Positions 27,450 to 37,075 of a DNA stretch of 64,000 nucleotides are shown here, in pieces. The first letter of the stretch is position 1. Every line of letters starts with the position of its first letter. The stretch lies in NCBI RefSeq assembly GCF_015477805.1, contig NZ_JADLQL010000001.1:558001-622000 (forward strand), given 5' to 3'. The position numbers and the translations under genes were made by a program. The DNA comes from Nocardia flavorosea (GTDB taxonomy: Bacteria; Actinomycetota; Actinomycetes; Mycobacteriales; Mycobacteriaceae). The notes beneath the pieces were generated by a model, which saw only the letters and a program-made list of their open reading frames with translations, was not told where the DNA came from and made no database searches.

Positions 27450-27519
27450 CGTTGCCCACCTCCTTTCTTCGCTCCCCCGTGCTGTTCCTCGATGGCGTCC
27501 CGGGCGCGGGACACGCCCG

Positions 27520-28269
27520 TCAGGGGCCTCCGGTCAACATCAAGGTCTGCCCGGACATATAACGCAGATCCGAACTCGCCAAGCCGACCACCGCGCGCCC
27601 GATATCCAGTTCCGGATCCCCCACACGACCGAGCGGAACGGCCTGCAGCCGGCGGGCCGCGCCTTCCGGATCGGCGGCGTGGAACTGCGCCGTCGCCGGG
27701 GACAGGGCATACGGCACAACGACGTTCACCCGTATTCCGTATCGTCCCCATTCCGTGGCGGCGACCCGGCTCAGACCGCGTATCGCTTCCTTGGCCATGG
27801 CGTACGCGCCGAATCCCGCATCACCGCGGAGCGCGGTGGCCGAGCCGAAGTTCACGATGCAGGAATCTCCGCTCGCCCGCAGATGCGGAAAGGCGGCCTG
27901 CATCATCCGGAACGTACCCAGCGCGCCGCTCTCCCAACAGAGCCCGATATCGTTCTCGGTCACGAACTCGAGCGGTCCGTCGGTCAACGACTGAGCGTTG
28001 TTCACCAGCGTCGTCAGGCCACCGAACGCCGCGACGGTGCCGGCCACGGCGTCCTCGACGTCGCTGCGTGCGGTGATGTCGCACCTCAGGGCAATCGCTG
28101 TGCCGCCGAACGCCCGGATCTCCTCCGCCACCGCAATGCATTTGCTCTCGGTGCGCCCGGCCACGGCAACCCTCGCCCCCTCCCGGGCGAGCGCCAGGCA
28201 GGTGCCGCGGCCGATGCCCTGTCCGGCTCCGGTCACCAACGCGACCTTGCCTTCGAGTCTCGTGCTCAC
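27520..28269 (-). CDS. Short-chain dehydrogenase/reductase
   Basis: About 249 residues starting at GTG 28269 (VSTRLEGKVALVTGAGQGIG), which has GGGA eight bases upstream; the ATG at 28302 has no ribosome site. NNAQSLTDG, an active-site region NFGSATALRGDAGFGAY with YAMAK, and a C-terminal SGQTLMLTGGP are typical. It lies between an Ltp2-like aldolase and OppB, so it may oxidise the ketone or hydroxyl produced in the same pathway. Confidence 0.86.
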   Translation of the reverse strand: MSTRLEGKVALVTGAGQGIGRGTCLALAREGARVAVAGRTESKCIAVAEEIRAFGGTAIALRCDITARSDVEDAVAGTVAAFGGLTTLVNNAQSLTDGPLEFVTENDIGLCWESGALGTFRMMQAAFPHLRASGDSCIVNFGSATALRGDAGFGAYAMAKEAIRGLSRVAATEWGRYGIRVNVVVPYALSPATAQFHAADPEGAARRLQAVPLGRVGDPELDIGRAVVGLASSDLRYMSGQTLMLTGGP

Positions 28270-28356
28270 GAGCCGATCCCGTTCCTTCCCTCGACTTTCC
28301 ATGGCCCGGCCGGTGTCGGCCCGCGCGCGGTGACGCGACGGATCGACGCCGTACGG

Positions 28357-29535
28357 TCAGCCGCCGGCTCCCAGGATCAGCGCACTGGTCGGGACGCCGG
28401 TACCCGCGGTCACCAGCACGTTCTCGACATCGGCGACCTGGTTCACCGATTCCCCGCGAATCTGGCGCACGCCCTCGGCGATCCCGTTCATTCCGTGGAT
28501 ATATGCCTCCCCCAACTGCCCGCCATGGGTGTTGATCGGGAGCCGACCGCCGAGTTCGACGGCGCCGTCGCGAACGAAATCCTTCGCATCGCCGCGATCA
28601 CAGAAGCCGAACTCTTCGAGCTGGCACAGCACGAACGGCGTGAAATGGTCGTAGAAGACCGCCGTCTGGATGTCCCGCGGACCGAGCCCGGTATCGGACC
28701 AGAGTTGCCGGCTGACCGTCCCCATCTCGGGTAGCGGCCGATCCTTGTCCGCCCGATAGAAACTCGTCATCGAATGCTGGTCGTAGGCGGAGCCCTGCGC
28801 GGCCGACCGGATCACCGCGGGTTTCGACCGCAGATCGCGGGCCCGTTCCAGACTCGTGACGACGAGGGCCTGGCCGCCGTCCGATTCCTGACAGCAGTCG
28901 AGCAGATGCAAGGGTTTGGCGATCCACCGGGAAGCCTGATGGTCGTCGAGTGTGATGGGCGCTTCGTGGAACCAGGCTTTGGGATTGGTTGCGGCGTGCC
29001 GCCGGGCCGCGACCGCGACGCGACCGAAGTCCTCGCTCGTGGCACCCGATACGTGCATGTATCGGCGCGCGAGCATCGCTACCCACGATGCCGGAGTCAG
29101 CAGCCCGTAGGGCAGGTACCAGCCGTAGTTCACCGCGCGCGCGTCGGGTGCCATACCGTCGACGCTCATACCTTTTCCGAAGCGGTTTCCCGACCGTTCG
29201 TTGAATGCCCGGTAGCAGACCACCGTGTCGGCGGCTCCACTGGCAACCGCCATCGCGGCGTGCAGGACGGTGGCCGCCGCGGCGCCGCCGCCGTAGTCGA
29301 CCAGGCTGAAGAAGGACAGTTCCTTGCATCCCAGCCCCCGAGCCACCTCGATCGCGGGGTTGGTCTCCATGGAATAGGTCACCATGCCGTCGACCTCGGC
29401 GGGCGCGATACCGGCGTCGTCGAGCGCTGCCTTGCAGGCCTCGAGCGCGAGCTGCAGCTCCGAACGACCGGATGCCTTCGAGAATTCGGTGGCACCGATT
29501 CCGGCGATGGCGGTCTTGTCGACGATCTCACGCAT
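28357..29535 (-). CDS. Ltp2-like thiolase-fold retro-aldolase
   Basis: A 392-residue thiolase-fold lipid-transfer-type protein. From memory it tracks M. tuberculosis Ltp2 (Rv3540c) closely: IAGIGATEFSKASGRSELQL, VDYGGGAAAATVLHAAMAVA, CYRAFNERSGNRFG, ARRYMHVSGATSEDFG, QASRWIAKPLHLLDCCQE and THGGQLGEAYIHGMNG. In cholesterol catabolism Ltp2 works with the DUF35 domain of ChsH2 to split the 17-hydroxy side-chain CoA ester into propionyl-CoA and a 17-ketone. All the needed partners are encoded directly upstream. It overlaps the ChsH1-like gene by 8 bp. Confidence 0.9.
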   Translation of the reverse strand: MREIVDKTAIAGIGATEFSKASGRSELQLALEACKAALDDAGIAPAEVDGMVTYSMETNPAIEVARGLGCKELSFFSLVDYGGGAAAATVLHAAMAVASGAADTVVCYRAFNERSGNRFGKGMSVDGMAPDARAVNYGWYLPYGLLTPASWVAMLARRYMHVSGATSEDFGRVAVAARRHAATNPKAWFHEAPITLDDHQASRWIAKPLHLLDCCQESDGGQALVVTSLERARDLRSKPAVIRSAAQGSAYDQHSMTSFYRADKDRPLPEMGTVSRQLWSDTGLGPRDIQTAVFYDHFTPFVLCQLEEFGFCDRGDAKDFVRDGAVELGGRLPINTHGGQLGEAYIHGMNGIAEGVRQIRGESVNQVADVENVLVTAGTGVPTSALILGAGG

Positions 29536-29944
29536 TCGCCGGCACCTCCTCGGGCGCCCAGGTGAGCTGCACTGTCGCCGAGACGTGCACGCCCAGCGAG
29601 TTCCGCCCTTCCACCACGACGCGCACCGTTGCGTCGTCGGCGATATCGTCCACCGTTCCCGTGAAGGTCAGGCAGTCACCCGGAAAGTTCGGCGCTCCGA
29701 GGCCGATCTTCATCTTCGACAACCGGGCGTAGGGGCCGGCCCATTCGGTGATGTACCGGCTCACCAGACCGTTGGTGGTCAGGATGTTCATGAAAATATC
29801 TTTCGTTCCCGCGGCCCGGGCGGCATCCCGGTCGTGGTGAACGGGCTGGAAGTCGCGGGTGGCGATGGCGCCGGTGACCACCAACTGGGTCGTCACGGGT
29901 ATTTCCAACTCGGGCAGTCGGTCGCCCACCTGACAATTGTTCAT
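29528..29944 (-). CDS. MaoC-like enoyl-CoA hydratase subunit, ChsH1-like
   Basis: A 138-residue single hot-dog protein. TGAIATRDFQPVHHDRDAAR is the hydratase-2 motif with catalytic Asp and His, followed by KDIFMNILTTNGLVSRYITE. This matches my recollection of ChsH1 (Rv3541c), which pairs with the ChsH2 N-terminal domain to hydrate the steroid side-chain enoyl-CoA. AAGGAG seven bases before ATG 29944 fixes the start. It sits between the DUF35 and Ltp2-like genes, the same order as in the mycobacterial igr operon. Confidence 0.9.
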   Translation of the reverse strand: MNNCQVGDRLPELEIPVTTQLVVTGAIATRDFQPVHHDRDAARAAGTKDIFMNILTTNGLVSRYITEWAGPYARLSKMKIGLGAPNFPGDCLTFTGTVDDIADDATVRVVVEGRNSLGVHVSATVQLTWAPEEVPANA

Positions 29945-29978
29945 GACATATCTCCTTGTCGAGATCGGTGATCGGCGG

Positions 29979-30383
29979 TCACTGCGCTGGTATGGCGACG
30001 GGAAGAATCAATTCGGCGTCTACAGCCCGGACGTCGACACGGATTTTCATGCCGATCTCGATATCGTCTTCCTCGATGTCCTCGAGGTTCATCACCAAAC
30101 GCGGGCCCTCCGCGAGTTCGACCAGCGCAACGATGTATCCGTCCTGGAACGGAGGGCGGACCGGGTGGTGCATCACGACGTAACTGATGAGTTCGCCCGT
30201 TCCGGACATCGTGCGCGCCGACCAGTCCAGCGAGTGGCACTGCGGGCACATCGGCACCGGCGGGTGGCGCAGTTGTGCACACGAATCGCAGCACTGCACC
30301 GAAATCCGGCCCGCCTTCAGTTCGTCGAAGAAGAAGGCGTTGTCGAGGTTGACGGGCGGCCGGGGTCGCAAAGCCTCACTCAT
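29979..30383 (-). CDS. DUF35 OB-fold zinc-ribbon protein (detached ChsH2 C-terminal domain)
   Basis: A 134-residue stand-alone DUF35 protein. The rubredoxin-like zinc ribbon CDSCAQLRHPPVPMCPQC is followed by an OB fold (GTGELISYVVMHHPVRPPF, then LVMNLEDIEEDDIEIGMKIR). In mycobacteria this domain is fused to the C-terminus of ChsH2 and forms the active aldolase with Ltp2. Here it is a separate gene overlapping the MaoC gene by 8 bp. It should complex with the Ltp2-like protein to act as a retro-aldolase. Confidence 0.88.
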   Translation of the reverse strand: MSEALRPRPPVNLDNAFFFDELKAGRISVQCCDSCAQLRHPPVPMCPQCHSLDWSARTMSGTGELISYVVMHHPVRPPFQDGYIVALVELAEGPRLVMNLEDIEEDDIEIGMKIRVDVRAVDAELILPVAIPAQ

Positions 30384-30912
30384 CGCCGGCTCCTTCGGGT
30401 GTGCTCGCGTACCACAGTGTTCGGAATCGCATCGATCCGACGGGGCGCGATTCCTGATCGGTGTAGGTGGTCAAAGTGGTGATGAAATAGCCCGGTCCGA
30501 GCTTTGTTGTCTTCGGCTCGGAAATATGCTCGACCTTTTCCTCGCATGTCAGCACATCGCCGGGGACCAGATACCGGATGTATTCCTGTTCGCAGTTGAC
30601 CGCGACAACGTTCGGGAACCCGCCGTGCCGCAGCAGGTCGTAGGCGCGCTCCACCTCGCTCGGAGCGGAGGCATCGGTATCGCCGGGAGGGAGCATATTC
30701 CACACCTGCAGAGCGCCGGGCGGTGCGACGACATCGGTGTGGCCGGCCGCCGCCGCAGATTCCGGGCTCAGATAAACCGGATTCCGGTCGCCCAGCGCAT
30801 CGCACAGGTGATGGATCATCGGCCGGTTTACAGGGTCCCGCGCAACGGATGTCCGGCTGCCACCCGAATCGATCATCCGCTGGATTTGTTTCGCTATCTC
30901 GTCGCTACTCAT
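30376..30912 (-). CDS. MaoC-like protein, ChsH2 N-terminal-domain-like
   Basis: A 178-residue hot-dog protein. DPVNRPMIHHLCDALGDRNPVYLSP, PPGALQVWNMLPPG, then an EQEYIRYLVPGDVLTCEEKVE segment match the N-terminal hydratase half of ChsH2 (Rv3542c). In ChsH1/ChsH2 the ChsH2 half binds substrate while ChsH1 supplies the catalytic residues. Here the half is encoded separately from its DUF35 partner. It overlaps FadD by 4 bp and DUF35 by 8 bp. Confidence 0.86.
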   Translation of the reverse strand: MSSDEIAKQIQRMIDSGGSRTSVARDPVNRPMIHHLCDALGDRNPVYLSPESAAAAGHTDVVAPPGALQVWNMLPPGDTDASAPSEVERAYDLLRHGGFPNVVAVNCEQEYIRYLVPGDVLTCEEKVEHISEPKTTKLGPGYFITTLTTYTDQESRPVGSMRFRTLWYASTPEGAGDE

Positions 30913-32636
30913 CGAGAATTCCTCGTTTCCCTATCGCCGGATCGCTGCCTCGTCGCCAGCAGGTTGGTTCTTCCGTTCGTCTCGAATTCATCCTCGATAC
31001 GGTCCCGGTCCGCTGCGGTCAGGAGCCGGTACCGCATATCGCCGGATGGCCGGTAGAAAATCGGATCGTCGACATACCACAACTCATTGCGCAATATGAC
31101 CTTGTTGATCTTGCGGGTGGCGGTGATGGGCACATCGGTGACTATCCGGATGTATTTCGGCGCCCATTTCGTGCCCAGATCCGGTTGATTGCGCAGGAAC
31201 TCCGCGAAATCCTCCGGGTCGAAGCGGTGCGGTTCCGCCATCTGGAATGTGGCCATGACCTGGTCGCCGGTCCGCTCGTCCGGCGCCGGATACACGGTCG
31301 CCAGCGCAATGCGGGAATAGCGGGACAGAATTCGCTCCACCGGGGCGGCCGAGAAGTTCTCGCTGTCGACCCGGATCTTCTCCCCGGACCGGCCCGCGAA
31401 ATAGAAATAGCCGTTCTCGTCCCGATAGCCGAGATCGCCCGACAGGAAGATATCGCCGCGCACCCGTTCCGCACCGGCGGACGGATTCTTGTAGTAGCCC
31501 TCGAACATTCGGCCGCCGGTCATGTTCACCATTTCTCCGATGGCCTCGTCCGCATTGAGCAGGCGGCCGAACTCGTCGAACTCGGCGGGTGGACATTCCT
31601 CCAGGGTTTCTGTGTTCAGGATTGCCGCGGTCATATCCGCCTGTGGGCGCCCGAGCGCATCGTCGGGTGTGTCGGGTGTCCGGACTATGCCGAGGCCGCC
31701 TTCGCTGGCGCCGTAACTCTCCGTCGGCACCACCCCGAAACGGCGTTCGAATTCCGCACGGTCTGCCTTCGACGCCTCCGTGCCGAAGGCGGTTCGCAGC
31801 CGGGTGCACTTCTCCTCGCGACGTTCGGGCCGAGCCAGAATGTAGGCCAGCGCACGCCCTACGTAGTTGAAGTACGTCGCCTCGAACTTCAGGAGATCGT
31901 CGACGAACCGGGACGCCGAGAACCTGCGGGCCAGCGCGAAGGTTCCGCCCGTGTACAGCGGATTCGACCAGCACGCCATCAGCGCGTTTCCGTGGAATAT
32001 CGGCATGGCGTTGTACGAGATGTCGGCGCGGCCGAGGTTCATATGCCGCCGCGATGCGATACCGGCGAATCTGCCGGTCGAACAGATCACCGCCTTCGGC
32101 CGGCCGGTCGACCCGGAGGTGAACAACAGCAGCAGCCGAGTCTGTGGATCATCAGCTGCCGGGCAGTCCGGAATATCCGCCTCCTGGTACCTGTCGATCA
32201 GCTTTTCGTATCCGGGTGAATCGACAAGGAGAATTCTTTCCGGGTCGAGACCGAGATCGAGCCCGTCGAGTCGTTCGGCGAGCGCACTGTCGGTGATGAT
32301 CAATTGGCAGTCGGTGAAGCGGATATCGTCGGCCAGTTCGGCGCCTCTACGTGTCAGGTTTATGCCGACCACAGTCGCACCGCACAGAGCAGCGCCGGAT
32401 ATCATGAACAAGTATTCCGGGACGTTCTCGAGCATCACGCCGACGTGAAAGGGGCCTTGGCCCGCACGAAGATCGTGCAGTAGGTGCGCACGCCGGCTCG
32501 ATTCCGCGACGAACTCGCGCCATGACCACCGTGAATCCTCGAAAAGCAGGGCATCGTGATCATCGTCGGCTCGCCTGCGCAGCAGGTCGGCTGTCGTCAG
32601 TGCCGTTTCGTCCGGTTGTGTCGTCCGGCCTGTCAA
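30909..32636 (-). CDS. FadD17-like acyl-CoA synthetase
   Basis: About 575 residues of the AMP-forming ligase family. The P-loop is LLLLFTSGSTGRPKAVICS, followed by NAMPIFHGNALMACWSNPLY, FNYVGRALAYILA, TESYGASEGGLGI and FLSGDLGYRDENGYFYFAGR. It aligns by memory with FadD17 of M. tuberculosis (Rv3506), which follows fadE26-fadE27 there just as it does here. The start is TTG 32636, overlapping the upstream stop (TTGA) with GAGG seven bases before it. It activates a side-chain carboxylate with CoA. Confidence 0.88.
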   Translation of the reverse strand: MTGRTTQPDETALTTADLLRRRADDDHDALLFEDSRWSWREFVAESSRRAHLLHDLRAGQGPFHVGVMLENVPEYLFMISGAALCGATVVGINLTRRGAELADDIRFTDCQLIITDSALAERLDGLDLGLDPERILLVDSPGYEKLIDRYQEADIPDCPAADDPQTRLLLLFTSGSTGRPKAVICSTGRFAGIASRRHMNLGRADISYNAMPIFHGNALMACWSNPLYTGGTFALARRFSASRFVDDLLKFEATYFNYVGRALAYILARPERREEKCTRLRTAFGTEASKADRAEFERRFGVVPTESYGASEGGLGIVRTPDTPDDALGRPQADMTAAILNTETLEECPPAEFDEFGRLLNADEAIGEMVNMTGGRMFEGYYKNPSAGAERVRGDIFLSGDLGYRDENGYFYFAGRSGEKIRVDSENFSAAPVERILSRYSRIALATVYPAPDERTGDQVMATFQMAEPHRFDPEDFAEFLRNQPDLGTKWAPKYIRIVTDVPITATRKINKVILRNELWYVDDPIFYRPSGDMRYRLLTAADRDRIEDEFETNGRTNLLATRQRSGDRETRNSR

Positions 32637-33787
32637 CGGTCGACCTCTGCTGCCGCATACCGGCCCCGTGGTACCCGCGCCGTCTCCGTCGCGCCGAGGA
32701 TGTCGCCGAGTTCGTGGAGCAATGCAGGCGCGGGGCCCGCCACGATATCCAGTTCCCGGGCCCACAGAAAGAACCGGTGGATATGGTTGTCGATATCGGC
32801 GCCCATTCCGCCGTGCAGGTGCTGTGCCGCGTGGACCACGCGGACGCCGGCTTCGCGGGCCCACCACGCGGCGATGAGCACCGCCTCGGCGGCATTGCCG
32901 CCCTGATCGAGTTGCCAGGCCGCGTCCAGCATCGTCAAACGAACCGCTTCGGTGTCGATATGCGCATCGGCGGCCCGCATCGCGACCCCCTGATTGGTCG
33001 ACAGCGGGCGGCCGAACTGTTCCCGCTCGGAGGTGTAGTGCGCGGTGCGCCGCACGGCTTCCCGGCACAGACCCGACTCGATCGCGGCCAGGCCCGTCAG
33101 CAGCCGATCACGTATCCAGCGCGCGGGCTCACCGGTGCTCATGTCACCGCGGAGGCATTCGGATTCGGCGGCGAGGCACTCGGTGAATGTGATTGCGGCA
33201 TGGGTATTGCGGCTGATCCCGTCGAAGGGGTCGACGTCGACACCGTCGCGGTCGACGGGTACGAGCAGCACCCGGTCCTGTCCGGAATCGTCGGCTATCA
33301 CGAGAAGGTGTGTGCACGCCCCCGCCATGTACACCTGCGGCAGACTGCCGTCGAGGACCCACCGGTCGGCCCGTTTTTCCGCGGTCACCCTCGTCAGGGA
33401 ATCGTCTCCGGCGACAGCGACGCGGGCGCCGCCGCTCAGGATCGCAGACAGGAGACCGGTGCCGTCGGTATCGAAGTGCGCCAGCGCCATTGCCGCCGTC
33501 GCCGTGGATACGAGCGGAACACGGCACAGATACCGTCCTTGCTGTTCCAGGGCGATGGCGAGACCGACCATCCCGAGACCGCCCCCACCGGCGGTGGTGG
33601 GCAGTATCGCCTCCAGCAGTCCGGTCTCGACCAGCTGCGCCCACAGCTCGTGGTCGTAGGTCGTGCCGTCGTGTTCGGTCCGGGTGATTCGCTCGTCGGC
33701 GCCGTGTTTTGCGAACACCGAGGATGCGAGGTCACTCAGGATCTGTTGTTGTTCGTCGAATGCGAATTCCATACTGGGTTCGTTCAC
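32633..33787 (-). CDS. Acyl-CoA dehydrogenase subunit, FadE27/ChsE5-like
   Basis: About 384 residues starting at GTG 33787 with AAGGAGG five bases upstream (overlap GTGA). It starts MEFAFDEQQQILSDLASSVF and contains YTSEREQFGRPLSTNQGVAM and VVHAAQHLHGGMGADIDNHI. The sequence is divergent from single-chain dehydrogenases and of the type that forms alpha2beta2 heterotetramers with a FadE26-like partner. The FadE26-like gene overlaps it upstream, as in the Rv3504-Rv3505 pair. It probably contributes FAD binding and pairing. Confidence 0.88.
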   Translation of the reverse strand: MNEPSMEFAFDEQQQILSDLASSVFAKHGADERITRTEHDGTTYDHELWAQLVETGLLEAILPTTAGGGGLGMVGLAIALEQQGRYLCRVPLVSTATAAMALAHFDTDGTGLLSAILSGGARVAVAGDDSLTRVTAEKRADRWVLDGSLPQVYMAGACTHLLVIADDSGQDRVLLVPVDRDGVDVDPFDGISRNTHAAITFTECLAAESECLRGDMSTGEPARWIRDRLLTGLAAIESGLCREAVRRTAHYTSEREQFGRPLSTNQGVAMRAADAHIDTEAVRLTMLDAAWQLDQGGNAAEAVLIAAWWAREAGVRVVHAAQHLHGGMGADIDNHIHRFFLWARELDIVAGPAPALLHELGDILGATETARVPRGRYAAAEVDR

Positions 33788-34965
33788 CGTGGCCTCCTTG
33801 CCATGCCCAGCCGCGTCCACGCGACGATTTCGCGCTGGATCTCTGCGACACCGCCCCCGAATGTGTTGATCTGCGCGGCAAGGTTCATCTGCGCGAGGCG
33901 GCCGGACTCTATCCGCCACGGCTGATCGGTGACCCGCATGGCAGTGCCGGACCGGACCTCGAGCAGCGCTCGGTAGACGTCGACAGCGGTCTCGGTGGCG
34001 AAGACCTTGGCGGTGGAGGCGTCTCCGGGGGTCGCGGATTCTCCCTTCGCCGAATCCACGAGTTGCCAGTTCATCAGTTCCATGGCCCGGACTCGCGCCT
34101 GCGCTTGCGCGAGCGTCGTCCGAATCCAGGGCACGTCGATCATGCGGCGCCCATCGGTCGCCCGGGAGGTCCGCACCCATTCGAGCGTGCTTTCCAGCAT
34201 TGCACCGCAGATACCGCTGAACGCGGCCAAGCCCACCCGCTCGTGGTTCAGCTGTGTGGTGATGAGGTCCCAGCCGCGATCCTGCTCCCCCACGACATTC
34301 GTCACCGGTACCCGGACATCGTCGTAGTAGGTCGCCGTAGTGGAACCGCCACCGACCGTGCGGATCGGCGTCGCGGAGAAGCCCGCAGCGGACGTCGGCA
34401 CGAGAATCAGCGAAATCCCCTTGTGTTTGGGAACTTCCGTGTTCGTGCGGGCCGCGAGCCAGATCCAATCCGCGCCGTCGCCGCCCGAGGTGAACACCTT
34501 GTTCCCGGTGATGACGTACTCGTCACCGTCGCGCACGGCCCGGGTGCGCAGCGATGCGAGGTCCGTACCCGCGCCCGGTTCGGTGTAGCCGATCGCGAAG
34601 ATCAGTTCGCCCCGGAGAATCCGGGGCAGAAAATAGTCTTTCTGGGCCTGCGAACCCTTCGCCATCAAGGTCGGGGCCACGGTGGTCAGCGTGACCATCG
34701 ACAGTGGTGCTCCCGCTCGATATGCCTCGTCGAAGAGCACATACTGCGCATCCGGTCCACGTTCCTGCCCGCCGTACTCGGCCGGCCAGCCGATCCCCAG
34801 CCAGCCGTCGCTACCGATCCGGCGCAGGACCCGCGAGCGGACCGGTCCGCCCGCGGCGCCTTCCGCTCGTAGCCCGGCGCGGATCTCATCGGTGAGCAGT
34901 GCACCGAAGTACTGACGAAGTTCCCCACGTAAGCGTGTGATGTGTTCCGAAGGACGTAGATACAC
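33784..34965 (-). CDS. Acyl-CoA dehydrogenase subunit, FadE26/ChsE4-like
   Basis: About 393 residues starting at GTG 34965 (VYLRPSEHITRLRGELRQYF) with AGAGAGG six bases upstream. GWPAEYGGQERGPDAQYVLF, TTVAPTLMAKGSQAQKDYFL, IGYTEPGAGTDLASLRTRAV, NQVF-type KVFTSGGDGADWIWLAARTN and a C-terminal FGGGVAEIQREIVAWTRLGM identify it. It is close in layout to FadE26, which with FadE27 dehydrogenates the C-24-branched or C27 steroid side chain. It is the first gene of the long minus-strand operon, downstream of the 35048-35088 operator. Confidence 0.88.
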   Translation of the reverse strand: MYLRPSEHITRLRGELRQYFGALLTDEIRAGLRAEGAAGGPVRSRVLRRIGSDGWLGIGWPAEYGGQERGPDAQYVLFDEAYRAGAPLSMVTLTTVAPTLMAKGSQAQKDYFLPRILRGELIFAIGYTEPGAGTDLASLRTRAVRDGDEYVITGNKVFTSGGDGADWIWLAARTNTEVPKHKGISLILVPTSAAGFSATPIRTVGGGSTTATYYDDVRVPVTNVVGEQDRGWDLITTQLNHERVGLAAFSGICGAMLESTLEWVRTSRATDGRRMIDVPWIRTTLAQAQARVRAMELMNWQLVDSAKGESATPGDASTAKVFATETAVDVYRALLEVRSGTAMRVTDQPWRIESGRLAQMNLAAQINTFGGGVAEIQREIVAWTRLGMARRPR

Positions 34966-35047
34966 CCGGCGCCTCTCTCTCCGTGTCGACACGCGGTGCC
35001 GCGCAACCACAACCCCGGTTGGAACGCGGTGTGGCGAGGCTAACAAT

Positions 35048-35088
35048 CAATAGTTGCTTAGCACAAGTCTTGCATTAAACAAGTATTG
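35048..35088. promoter_or_regulatory. Regulon operator A: three CAAKNMTTG boxes, 16-bp period
   Basis: CAATAGTTG (35048), CAAGTCTTG (35064) and CAAGTATTG (35080) are 9-bp near-palindromes at exact 16-bp spacing. They are preceded by TAACAATCAATA, which is also found at 56571. They lie in the 464-bp divergent region between the FadE26-like operon and the substrate-binding lipoprotein. I see nothing else coded in 34966-35429. Confidence 0.7.
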
Positions 35089-35429
35089 GCATATGCTACC
35101 CATGGGCAGCGCGGGCCCTGGTCGACGCGGCCGCGAGGGCGCGGCGATCGGCACCACGTACCAGGGACCGCCTGAACGCGCTGGGTCCGCCGCTGTCCAC
35201 CGGTTCGTGTTCCGCTGTACTCACAATCGCCTTCCCGAAAAAGGCAATTCACGCCGAACGCGCCCTCCCCTGTCTGCAGCGGACCGAAACGAGCGTCCGC
35301 AGCCACTCAGCGTCCGGGTCCGAGGCCCACACGTCGGCGCTGCTTCCGGTGGGCGCAATCACCGGGCGAACCGTCCCGGCCCCACGCCCGGCAAGCGGGC
35401 GCCGATTCCACCGCGCGGAGGTTGGTCAC

Positions 35430-37031
35430 ATGAAACTCGAGAAATGCCGGCTCATCCGGCTCATGGCTACCGCGGCAGTCGGCGCGATCGCGCTGACCGG
35501 CTGTGCGAACTCCGGGACACCCGGTCAAGACAATGGATCGTCGGCCGCCTCGGCAGCCCACGGCCCGATCGGCGACCAGGGCGATCCCGGCCCACCGGTC
35601 GAAGGCGGCACGCTGAGCTTCGCAACGTACTCACCCGTCTCGAGTCTCGACCCGACGGTGACCGTGGCGACCGGTCCCACCGGCGGTACCGAATTGGCAG
35701 CCGTCTACGACGTGCTCATGCGCTACGACTACGACTCGCAGACATTCGAACCACAACTGGCACAGTCCCTGCAAGAGAGCCCGGACCGGCTGACCTGGAC
35801 GATGCGGCTGCGGGAAGGCGTGCGGTTCAGCGACGGAACGCCTTTCGACGCGCACGCCGTGGTGGCCAGTATCGAACGCTACAACACGCGGCGCGGCCTC
35901 TACGCGCCGCTTTACACCAAGATGGTGCACAGCACCACCGCGAAGGACGCGACCACCGTCGAGTTCCGGCTCGAACAGCCGTGGAGCAACTTCCCGGCCA
36001 TCCTCGCCTACGGGCACGGCATGATCGTGGCCCCGTCGTCGCAGCAGGGCGATACCTTCACCCCCATCGGCGCCGGACCGTTCAGTGTCGTGAACCTGCG
36101 TCCGCAGCAGGAACTCGAATTGAAAGCACGCTCCGACTACTGGGGCGGCGCACCGCATCTCGACGGCCTGAAGTTCGTCGCCATCGCGGGCGAACAACCG
36201 AAGATCGAGGCACTCAGAACCGGCGGTGTGCAGATGATCTACCTCCGCAATGCCGAAACCGTCAACGCGGCCACCGCGGAATTTCCCGGATTCGTCTCCA
36301 CCTACAGCATGACGACCATCGGACAGATCAACAGTGCCCCAGGCCGTCCGGGAGCCGATCGGCGCGTACGGCAGGCCATGGCCTATGCCATCGACACCGA
36401 TATCCTCAACCAGCGTGCCCGCGGCGGGCAGGAAATCATGGGCACAGATCTGTTCCAGCCGTGGTCGCAGTGGCACGGCGACACCACCGGAATCACCCCT
36501 GATCCAGTCAAGGCGAAACAACTGCTCGACCAAGCCGTGGCGGACGGCTTCGACGGCAAGGTGACCTACGTCGGTATCAACGATCCCGACGCACAGGAGG
36601 TCGCGCTGGCGGTGCAGGCCCAGCTCAACGCCGTCGGTTTCGACGCCTCGATCGAGTACGCCGGCAGCGTCCCCGATATGGTCCGGCGCCTCTACGCCGA
36701 CCGCAATTTCGATATTGCCCTCGGTGGTTACAACGTCTCCGATATCGATCCGGAAATCCGCCTGTTCAACGCGCTGCACAGCACGTCGAAAAACCTCGTC
36801 GGCCTGCAGAGCCCGGTGATGGACGGCCTGCTCGGTGATGTGTTGTCGGCTCCCGACACCGAGACGAAACAACACGCACTCGACGAGATCCAGCGGTTCA
36901 TCAACGAACAGCAGTCGTTCCTCACCTGGGGCGCCGGCCGGACCTATGTGGCGTGGTCGGACAACGTCTTCGGAGCCGATCCGTCGATCGACCAGATCAT
37001 GCTGTTCGACGAGGCGTTCATCCGGGACTGA
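35430..37031 (+). CDS. Opp/Dpp-type ABC substrate-binding lipoprotein (SBP_bac_5)
   Basis: A 533-residue lipoprotein starting at ATG 35430 with GGAGG eight bases upstream. The signal is [20 protein letters not shown] with lipobox LTGC, Cys25 lipidated. The mature protein has the family-5 fold: [73 protein letters not shown]. It should deliver the ligand to the OppBCDF genes of the opposite strand, the only such importer in the window and lacking its own binding protein. The next gene is an acyl-CoA ligase, so the ligand probably becomes a CoA ester. Confidence 0.92.
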   Translation: MKLEKCRLIRLMATAAVGAIALTGCANSGTPGQDNGSSAASAAHGPIGDQGDPGPPVEGGTLSFATYSPVSSLDPTVTVATGPTGGTELAAVYDVLMRYDYDSQTFEPQLAQSLQESPDRLTWTMRLREGVRFSDGTPFDAHAVVASIERYNTRRGLYAPLYTKMVHSTTAKDATTVEFRLEQPWSNFPAILAYGHGMIVAPSSQQGDTFTPIGAGPFSVVNLRPQQELELKARSDYWGGAPHLDGLKFVAIAGEQPKIEALRTGGVQMIYLRNAETVNAATAEFPGFVSTYSMTTIGQINSAPGRPGADRRVRQAMAYAIDTDILNQRARGGQEIMGTDLFQPWSQWHGDTTGITPDPVKAKQLLDQAVADGFDGKVTYVGINDPDAQEVALAVQAQLNAVGFDASIEYAGSVPDMVRRLYADRNFDIALGGYNVSDIDPEIRLFNALHSTSKNLVGLQSPVMDGLLGDVLSAPDTETKQHALDEIQRFINEQQSFLTWGAGRTYVAWSDNVFGADPSIDQIMLFDEAFIRD

Positions 37032-37075
37032 CCCGGCGATGGTCATCAGTGCACCGAGATACGAAAGGACCGGGT

